From Chrysochromulina tobinii (Eukaryota > Haptophyta > Prymnesiales > Chrysochromulinaceae), in NCBI GenBank assembly GCA_001275005.1, contig JWZX01002939.1, forward strand, positions 1 to 38,918: DNA of 38,918 nt, given 5' to 3'. The notes beneath the pieces are model-generated. The model searched no databases. It saw only the letters and a list, made by a program, of their open reading frames with translations, and had not been told where the DNA came from. Shown here piece after piece: positions 33,023 to 38,918 of this stretch. The stretch's first letter is position 1. Every line of letters starts with the position of its first letter. A program made the position numbers and the translations under genes.

Positions 33023-35326
33023 TCATGTGTACTGAACTTTGGGTGAAGGTGGCCGCCCCTGCACCTGCAGGCGCTGCAGCACTGGGGCCGAGCGCGAGTG
33101 TGCCAAAGGTTGAGCCAAAGGTGGGGGCGAGCTCGAGTGTGCCAAAGCTGGTTTGGCCAAGATCCGCTGGGGTTGAGTCTGAAGCAGAGCCTGGCTGAGC
33201 GCTGCGCTTGGATGCCCCCAGCTTGGCGTCAGAGGCCGAGGCGGCGCCGTCAGGCCTGCGGCCGTTGGCAGAGGCGGCGCCTCACGTCCAGGTGGCTGGA
33301 CGGCAGGCGGGGCTCGATGCGAGGGCGGCGGCGCCCTTCCTGCGCCGCCAGCGTGCACGGCATTCAGCACGGCATGTCCGACCCGTACCCTGCGCGGCCG
33401 ATCGGGTACCGTGGGCGTGGGCCTATGCGGCTGAGCTCGTGCCAATGTGCCGCCGTGGGCTTGCGCCATGGTGACTTTGCAGTACCGTTTTGCGCGGCAC
33501 TGGTCGCCAATGGGATGGGTGGCGGAAAGCACGCTGCCATTGCAGACGAGCACTGTGCGCACGCGGCGCAAGCTGCTATCGATCACCCCCACGGACCCTA
33601 CGCCGTACTCGGCGTGCGCGACCGTTCGCGGCACTGCATCTGGGAAGATGGCAAGTAGGGCCTGCACGGCCGCATCAACTGAGTCCTCATCGAGGATGGC
33701 GCCAGCACCCGGATCGAGGGTAGCTGATTCAGGCGGGCCGTCCGCACCACCGCCTGTGTGCTTGCCGGCGAGCTGAAAGCGCGGGCCCGCGGGCGCGAAC
33801 ACGTAGTGGTGGGGGGCGAGTCGCTCGACGGCCAGCAGGTGGAGCCGTGTGCCGTCAGGAATTCCGGCAAGTCCCGCAGCGTCGTGATAGCGCCAAGCCC
33901 ACGCGGGCAGGTCAGCACGCGGCAGAGCACCCCTTGGCGGTGGCCCGGCGGGGAAAGTAGCAGCAGCGGTAGCAGCGGCAGCAGCGGCAGCAGCAGCAGC
34001 AGCGGGGGCAGAAGCAGCGGGGGCAGCAGCAGCAGCGGCAGCAGCAGCAGCAGCAGCAGGGGTAGCAGTGTCGGGGGCGGCAGCGGGAGAGACTGTGGGA
34101 GCGCTTGCAACGGCAGCGGCGGGAGCGCCCCAAGCGCTTGCACCAGCATGCAGTCGACCAGCGGCAGATGAGTTGTGCTCCATGCGGCGAGCTGCTGCAG
34201 GTGCCAAGACGAAGACTTCGTCACCCGGCTTTGGGAAGGCGACAGAGGCGGGGCGCGCATCGGGTTTGGCGCGGTGAAAGAGACTCAGCTTCCCGCCGCT
34301 GCCCATCGAACGCTCGACCCGGGGCGCGACGTAACGATTCCACGGCGGCCGCTGCGGCGCGTGGCGGTGGGCATCAGCCTGCAGCTGCTGATTCCTCAGC
34401 TGCGCCTGCAGCGCGCGAAGCTTCTCCATCTGCTCCTTCAGCCTCGCAGCCTCCGCCTCGGCTTTCAACCGCTCTTGCTCCGCGAGCAACCTTTTGCGCT
34501 CCGCGATCCTCCGCCTCTCTGCCTCCTTGGCCGCCTCCGCCTCCTCGCGCTCACGTCGCAAGCGCGCCTCCTCCGCGGCGAACGCGGCCGCCTCCCTTTC
34601 CCTCTCGAGGCGCGCCGCCTCCTCCGCCGCTAGCCGTGCGCGCTCGCGCTCCATCTGCTCCTTGGCGAGCTGGCGCGCTCTGAACTCTTCGGCGGTCATA
34701 CTAAGGATTCGCTTTCCCTGCCGTGCGGCCGACACGACAGCCTCCATCTCAGACATCGTGACGGAGCCGTTACCGTCCTTGTCCACTGCGGCAAACAGCC
34801 GACGCACTTCTTCATCAGACGCGCCAGCGGCCAATCCGAGGCGGCGAATGACCGTGACGAACTCCCTGATATCGACGGAGCCGTTGCCGTCCTCGTCGAG
34901 GGTGTTGAAGATCTCGAGGATGCGTGCATGGTGCTTCTTCATGATTTGGACGAGCTGCATCGGCAAATCACCAATGAAGCGCGCCATGCCGTCTTCTTCA
35001 TAGCTCGCCGCGCGCATGTCCTCTTCCTCGATAACGAGACCGCCGCGGCCGCTCGCTCTTTGAGTCTGAAAAAGTGATGCAAGCGAGCCGCCCGCCTCAA
35101 CTTGCGCTTTGATTGCAGCCAGGAGCTCATCATAGCTTATGTCGCCCGTGTTTTCTGGATCGCACTGCTCCCGCAGTGCGTTCAAATCCGCAGGCTGCAT
35201 CTCGATGCCGAGCCCGGACACTGCAGCTGAGAGGTCATCAGAGGAGATGAAGCCAACGCCGTCAGCATCTAATTTGGAGAAGATTGGCTTAAGCAGCTTG
35301 CGCAGCTCGACTTCGACTTCATCCAT
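33023..35326 (-). CDS. Four-EF-hand calcium-binding protein with coiled coil and long variable C-terminus
   Basis: A 767-residue protein from ATG 35326 (the open frame begins at GTG 35350). Four EF-hand loops are visible at residues 20-31, 56-67, 144-155 and 182-193. Loops 1, 3 and 4 keep D at position 1, G at 6 and an acidic residue at 12; loop 2 is a DPENTGDISYDE variant, also with those residues. Residues 220-320 are a strongly charged Arg/Glu/Ala coiled coil. After an Ala-rich run (encoded near 33950-34080) comes a folded-looking region with WAWRYHDAAG, LHLLAVERLAPHHYVFAP and AEYGVGSVGVIDSS that I do not recognise. The tail is Pro/Ala/Arg-rich. It is probably a calcium-responsive scaffold in the cytosol or cytoskeleton. 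It is divergent from the methyltransferase gene. Confidence 0.9.
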   Translation of the reverse strand: MDEVEVELRKLLKPIFSKLDADGVGFISSDDLSAAVSGLGIEMQPADLNALREQCDPENTGDISYDELLAAIKAQVEAGGSLASLFQTQRASGRGGLVIEEEDMRAASYEEDGMARFIGDLPMQLVQIMKKHHARILEIFNTLDEDGNGSVDIREFVTVIRRLGLAAGASDEEVRRLFAAVDKDGNGSVTMSEMEAVVSAARQGKRILSMTAEEFRARQLAKEQMERERARLAAEEAARLEREREAAAFAAEEARLRREREEAEAAKEAERRRIAERKRLLAEQERLKAEAEAARLKEQMEKLRALQAQLRNQQLQADAHRHAPQRPPWNRYVAPRVERSMGSGGKLSLFHRAKPDARPASVAFPKPGDEVFVLAPAAARRMEHNSSAAGRLHAGASAWGAPAAAVASAPTVSPAAAPDTATPAAAAAAAAAAAAPAASAPAAAAAAAAAAATAAATFPAGPPPRGALPRADLPAWAWRYHDAAGLAGIPDGTRLHLLAVERLAPHHYVFAPAGPRFQLAGKHTGGGADGPPESATLDPGAGAILDEDSVDAAVQALLAIFPDAVPRTVAHAEYGVGSVGVIDSSLRRVRTVLVCNGSVLSATHPIGDQCRAKRYCKVTMAQAHGGTLARAQPHRPTPTVPDRPRRVRVGHAVLNAVHAGGAGRAPPPSHRAPPAVQPPGREAPPLPTAAGLTAPPRPLTPSWGHPSAALSQALLQTQPQRILAKPALAHSSSPPPLAQPLAHSRSAPVLQRLQVQGRPPSPKVQYT
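33950..34080 (-). repeat. GCN triplet tract coding alanine
   Basis: An imperfect GCN tract seen as agc/ggc/gca triplets on the plus strand, giving three polyalanine runs broken by Pro, Ser and Thr inside the EF-hand protein. Mixed codons suggest an old, stabilised tract. Confidence 0.75.
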
Positions 35327-35627
35327 TGTGGCAGGCAGCAGCGCGAGCACGCGTTATGGCCCTCAGAGCAGTGCGGCCAGCTTGATTTCGGTTTGCCTCG
35401 CCTCTGCGTCTGATTCTCGAGCCTGTGTTGCTCAGAGACGCACTGGGTGTGCTGGTCCTTGCCATTTTGTGCATTGCGGCGTTTCACGAGGAAGCCGAAA
35501 CGGAGGACGCGGGAAGAGGCAAGTCAAATCATGTCCTGTCAGATACACAGATCACGCCGACGAACGTCACCAGCAAACCGTAACCAAAGGGGGGGGCTGT
35601 CTCCTTGGGACTTTCGAACTTTTTGTC
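35327..35627. promoter_or_regulatory. Divergent spacer, EF-hand / RNA methyltransferase
   Basis: A 301-base spacer between two divergent start codons. The methyltransferase frame stays open leftwards into the EF-hand gene, but without an ATG inside the spacer and with antisense coding beyond it. No TATA box is seen. Confidence 0.4.
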
Positions 35628-37064
35628 ATGCTTGCGACATTGCTGCTCTGCGGAGCGGCCGCACGGTACCCAGAAGCCGGTCGAATGGTACCTTTCGGCA
35701 TGGCGGCGGCGCGGTCTCCGATCGTGAGGCCGCAGCCGTTTGCTCACGGCGCCATAATATCGCTCGCCATCGACGCTATGACTAGCACCGGAGATGGTGT
35801 TGGGCGGGTGGTGCTCCCAGATGACGGCGGCCTATGGGTGGTCATGGTGCCGTTCGTCATGCCTGGCGAGCGCGTTCGGGTCAAGGTAATACAAAACCAC
35901 AAGCGGCACTCAAGCGCGCGGGTTGTCGAAATCCTTGAGCCGTCGCCAGACCGCCAGCAGCCTGCGTGTTTGCTCTTTGGCCTGTGTGGAGGCTGCACGT
36001 ATCAGCACGCGCGTTACGCCACCCAGTTATCATGGAAAGCGGCGCAAGTTGCGAACATTCTGGAACGCATCGGGCGTCTCGAGCCTGCCTTCATCGAGAC
36101 CGTGGTCCAGCCGACAATCGGATCTCCCAAGCAGCTGGCGTACCGCTCGAAGCTCACACCGCACGTGCATGGCGGCGCGATGGGATTCGTGGCGTCGGAA
36201 GATCCAGCGATGCTGGTGGACGTGCCACGCTGTGAACTAGCCACGGAGCCCATCAACGATGCGCTCGTGGAAGAACGCGGCCATTACTTATCGTCGGGCA
36301 ACGTGCCCTCGCTGGCCGACACACTGCTGCTCCGTCACACTGATCGCGATGGCGTGGTGACTGACCCGAGCACGCCAATCACGGAGCAAGTCAACGGCCT
36401 GAAGCTCACGTTTTCGGCAGGTGATTTCTTCCAGAATAATCTCTTCCTACTGCCAGCACTGGTGGATTATGTCCTCGAACAGGCGCTCGGTGCAGCGCTC
36501 GGCGAATCGGGTGGTACAGATGGCTCGCCCACGCCCTCTCCCATCGAGAACTTGATCGACGCATACTGCGGTTCTGGTCTCTTTGCGCTCTCGGCCGCGG
36601 CGTCCCCGCGCCACTCGGTCCGATCGGTCGTTGGCGTGGAGGTGATGGAGAGTGCCGTCGAGGCGGCGCGAAAGAACGCTGAGGCTAACGGGCTGACCAA
36701 CGTGCGCTTTCTCGCAGCGTCTGCGGAGCGCATCTTCGAAGAGCTTCTTTTCGATGGGAGAGACGCGGCGTTGATCATCGACCCGCCGCGCAAGGGCTGC
36801 GGCACCGCCTTCCTCTCGCAGCTCGTCCGTTTTGCGCCTCGCCGACTCGTGTACGTCTCTTGCTCGCCGGACACGATGGCTCGAGACCTCATCGAGCTCC
36901 TTGGAGCCGGGTACTCGCTGAGACGATGCCAACCGTTTGACATGTTCCCTCAAACGCGACACATTGAATGTGTTGCGACGCTCGAGTGGCCGGAGTCTGG
37001 GTCGCCACCCGAGCGTCCCAGAACCCGTCGTATTGAGTCTTTGAATGTCCCAAATGTCCGATGA
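35628..37064 (+). CDS. RNA (uracil-C5)-methyltransferase, TrmA/RlmD family with Fe-S site
   Basis: A 478-residue SAM-dependent enzyme that methylates C5 of a uridine in RNA. A TRAM RNA-binding domain covers about residues 41-105. An Fe-S site is suggested by C114, C120, C123 (C-x5-C-x2-C) and C202. The catalytic domain has QNNLFLLPALVDYV, the SAM motif DAYCGSGLFAL (311-321), DPPRKGC (385-391), SCSPDTMARDL with the catalytic C412, and FPQTRHIECVATL with the base E447. These are the complete motifs of the family. The layout with TRAM and four Cys resembles bacterial RlmD (23S rRNA), but tRNA is also possible. The N-terminal 25 residues are hydrophobic and could be an organelle-targeting peptide. 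Start is ATG 35628, the first after the divergent promoter. Confidence 0.93.
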   Translation: MLATLLLCGAAARYPEAGRMVPFGMAAARSPIVRPQPFAHGAIISLAIDAMTSTGDGVGRVVLPDDGGLWVVMVPFVMPGERVRVKVIQNHKRHSSARVVEILEPSPDRQQPACLLFGLCGGCTYQHARYATQLSWKAAQVANILERIGRLEPAFIETVVQPTIGSPKQLAYRSKLTPHVHGGAMGFVASEDPAMLVDVPRCELATEPINDALVEERGHYLSSGNVPSLADTLLLRHTDRDGVVTDPSTPITEQVNGLKLTFSAGDFFQNNLFLLPALVDYVLEQALGAALGESGGTDGSPTPSPIENLIDAYCGSGLFALSAAASPRHSVRSVVGVEVMESAVEAARKNAEANGLTNVRFLAASAERIFEELLFDGRDAALIIDPPRKGCGTAFLSQLVRFAPRRLVYVSCSPDTMARDLIELLGAGYSLRRCQPFDMFPQTRHIECVATLEWPESGSPPERPRTRRIESLNVPNVR

Positions 37065-37522
37065 AATCGAATAGATGGTACCCGCACGTCGGCGCCGCGC
37101 CCGCGGGTGCACCTCGGCGGCGAATGAGCCACTTTATTTCCCTTTCTCTTTCAGTGTGAGCCTGGTTTCTCACCGACAACGCCGTCACTCACACTCACAC
37201 CTTGTAATCCTCTCTTACAAGAAATGAGCTGACCTTTAATTGTGAATTTGTTATAGTAGGTCCAGGGGTCCCCGAGCTAGAGCTAGTGGTAACCGCACTT
37301 GGTGGTCCGAATTTCAACCTTGTCTGGGTGTCGAGTTATAAACATTGGCTGTGAAAAGTCCGTGTCTGTGAGCGCGGCACGCGTTGCATGTCGCGAGCAT
37401 GAGAATGAAGCGGCTGTGACGTGTGCGAGGTGTTGCCCTTCACGCTTTTGAGTTTGGTTTGTGCGTGTTGGTGTGTTGTGAATGAAAATTAACAGTCTCT
37501 TCACACCACACCTCTGCACGCG
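37065..37522. other. Spacer before the GCFC-family gene
   Basis: A 458-base spacer between tandem plus-strand genes. It holds a GGTCC-A-GGGGTCC box pair (37259-37271) followed by GAGCTAGAGCTAGTG, close to the cluster at 10664-10690. The last 200 bases are less GC-rich and pyrimidine-rich before the next ATG and probably hold its promoter. No gene is visible. Confidence 0.55.
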
Positions 37523-38918
37523 ATGCCTGCGCGCGCGTTCCGCCGCCGCCGCAAAGCGGACGAAGAGGGTGCGCCGGCCGACGAGACTGCGCAGCCAGTC
37601 GCGGTTCCTCCGGCGAAGAAGGCCAAGCCCAAGCAGGTCTCCTCGGGTGGCGGTGCGGCGCTCTCCTTTGACCTCGAGGATGAGGGCGAGGCCTTCCAGG
37701 TCTCGAAGAAGAAGAAGAAGCTCGCACGGCTAGAGATTCCGAGCCGTGACGGAGACAACGACGCGGAGCCCGCTGGCGCATCTCGAACGGGCGCGTACAC
37801 CGCTGAAATGCTCGCAAAGCTGCGCGCGTCTCAGCAATTTCGTGCGGCGCCGAGCGGCAAGGATGATGGCGAGCCATTGGCGGGCGACGTGCTTCCAGGC
37901 GAGGCGGAGGGCGCGGGCGGAGACGCGGTGCCGGACGCTGAGGCCATCCGGATCGCTCGCGCACGGCGTGAGCGTGCGCGGCGCGAGGGCAAGGAGATTG
38001 AGGAGGATGCGGCGGCCGACAGCCAGACGGAGCGCTACATCGCGCTGCTGCCTCGGCGGCGGCGGCCGGGCGAGGTGGGCGAGGACGAGGAGGAGGGCGA
38101 GGAGGGCGACGAGGGCGGCGGCGCGTCCAAGGGCGAGAGCCGGCAGGTACGCGAGGAGGACGTCGACGAGGAGGACACCATCTTTGAGAGCCAGCAAGGC
38201 CCACGACTCGCCTTCGGGCGGCCTCTCGAGGAAGGTGCGCTCCATACGGCGCGAGGTCCGCCGACGATCGTGGGTGGGGGGCGCGGGGCGCACGGCGCGG
38301 CAGCCGGCGAAGGCTGGCGCGGCAGCGGCCGTCGCGGCGGCGGCGGCCGAGGTGCTCTGGAGGTGGTCGAGCTCGACGCGGAGGAGGAGAGCGACCATGC
38401 GAGCGCCGCGGCCCCGCGTGTCAACGGCCATCCAGATGCCAACGGTCGGGGCGGCATCGTCGGCCTGGGGGCTGACGGCTCCTCTGGCGGCGGCAGCGGC
38501 ACAGCGGCGGCCGACGCGGCCGCGGAGGAGGCGATCGCCGAGCGTGCGGCGCGCGTGGTGAGCGGGAGCGCGGGCACTTTGGTGGTGGAGCGGCTTGCGG
38601 CGGAAGTGACACGCCTCGAAGCGTCTGTGGTACTCCAGAGGCAGGAGCTCGACGGCACGCAACGGCTGCTCGAGGCGAGCGCCGACGACGTCACGCGGCT
38701 CGAGGATGTGCTCGACACGGCGCTGGGTGACTTTGGGCTGCTGCAGCGCGCGCAGGCGTATACCGAAGACTTGCTCGACTGCCTGCAGGAGAAGGCACCC
38801 CTCATCGAACGGGCAGAAGCGGCGCTGCACGCGGCGCTCGAGCAGGGCAGCCGCGCCCACCGCGACGCTTTTGAGGTGCTCGAGGCGGCAGAGCGTGCGC
38901 GCGCGCAGGTGGTGCTGC
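37523..38918 (+). CDS. GCFC-family splicing factor (PAXBP1/ILP1-like), N-terminal part, cut by window edge
   Basis: The frame is open for 465 codons from ATG 37523 to the edge with no stop. The basic start (MPARAFRRRRK), the GGGAALSFDLEDEG-type segment, and the Lys run (SKKKKKLARL) match the N-terminus of the GCFC family. Then come AYTAEMLAKLRASQQF (about residue 90) and PDAEAIRIARARRERARREG (about 137). A Gly-rich and acidic middle is followed by a coiled coil (about 340-400) and by YTEDLLDCLQEKAPLIERAE (about 413-432), which corresponds to a conserved block of PAXBP1/GCFC2/ILP1. The family works with TFIP11-type proteins in the intron-lariat spliceosome. The C-terminal GCFC domain lies outside the window. 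The opposite strand has ORFs up to 376 residues that are composition shadows. Confidence 0.88.
   Translation, partial: MPARAFRRRRKADEEGAPADETAQPVAVPPAKKAKPKQVSSGGGAALSFDLEDEGEAFQVSKKKKKLARLEIPSRDGDNDAEPAGASRTGAYTAEMLAKLRASQQFRAAPSGKDDGEPLAGDVLPGEAEGAGGDAVPDAEAIRIARARRERARREGKEIEEDAAADSQTERYIALLPRRRRPGEVGEDEEEGEEGDEGGGASKGESRQVREEDVDEEDTIFESQQGPRLAFGRPLEEGALHTARGPPTIVGGGRGAHGAAAGEGWRGSGRRGGGGRGALEVVELDAEEESDHASAAAPRVNGHPDANGRGGIVGLGADGSSGGGSGTAAADAAAEEAIAERAARVVSGSAGTLVVERLAAEVTRLEASVVLQRQELDGTQRLLEASADDVTRLEDVLDTALGDFGLLQRAQAYTEDLLDCLQEKAPLIERAEAALHAALEQGSRAHRDAFEVLEAAERARAQVVL

Noticed and set aside
35139-35627. Longer N-terminus for the RNA methyltransferase
   Set aside because: The extension is antisense to the EF-hand coding region, has no family match, and would remove the divergent promoter.
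37730-38860. Minus-strand ORF of 376 codons at the right edge
   Set aside because: It is antisense to the GCFC-family frame, which matches known blocks. The ORF has an Arg/Leu/Ala composition expected from GC-rich coding DNA read backwards.
1-38918. Transposon, provirus or bacterial operon
   Set aside because: No transposase, integrase, reverse transcriptase, terminal repeats or co-directional operon layout was seen anywhere in the window.

Overview
The window reads as GC-rich nuclear DNA from a microbial eukaryote, most likely a photosynthetic protist such as a haptophyte; the lineage is my inference. The evidence is a eukaryote-type tRNA-Gly without an encoded CCA, ER glucosidase II, the nucleolar factor RPF1, a GCFC-family splicing factor, an SR-like protein, BTB-BACK and EF-hand proteins, short GT-AG introns, plant-like signalling modules and a probable organelle-type GTPase. 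Genes are dense, mostly intronless and often divergently paired. Many proteins carry Ala-, Gly-, Pro- or Ser-rich inserts, so the opposite strand holds many long spurious ORFs.

Layout from left to right. A kinase joining a response-regulator receiver, a C2HC zinc finger and an AGC kinase domain (minus) is followed by tRNA-Gly(GCC) and a pepsin-like aspartic protease (plus). Next come a one-intron VTT/DedA-like membrane protein and a secreted LRR protein (both minus), then a 1130-residue SR-like protein (plus), a small unknown gene (minus) and a coiled-coil protein (plus). Glucosidase II alpha (minus) is divergent from a large hybrid histidine kinase (plus) with two PAS domains, one receiver and two HPt domains. 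RPF1 (minus) is divergent from a three-exon acylaminoacyl-peptidase-like enzyme (plus), followed by a NOG1-like GTPase (plus). A BTB-BACK protein and a four-EF-hand protein (both minus) precede a TrmA/RlmD-type RNA methyltransferase (plus). The 5' part of a GCFC/PAXBP1/ILP1 gene runs off the right edge.

Four introns are predicted, one in the membrane-protein gene, one in the histidine kinase and two in the peptidase. Each joins two frames exactly at GT-AG borders and restores a recognisable protein. The histidine-kinase reading frame also has one break that an intron does not explain well, at CCC CTT TAG T (20466-20475). It could be an extra C in a C run, a broken allele, or a +1 recoding site.

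The most interesting content is the pair of phosphotransfer proteins. One is a hybrid histidine kinase ending in tandem HPt domains. The other is an AGC kinase whose N-terminal receiver resembles plant pseudo-response regulators but keeps the phosphoacceptor Asp. Together they contain every domain needed for a His-Asp-His-Asp relay feeding a Ser/Thr kinase. That the two proteins work together is a hypothesis; they lie about 15 kb apart.
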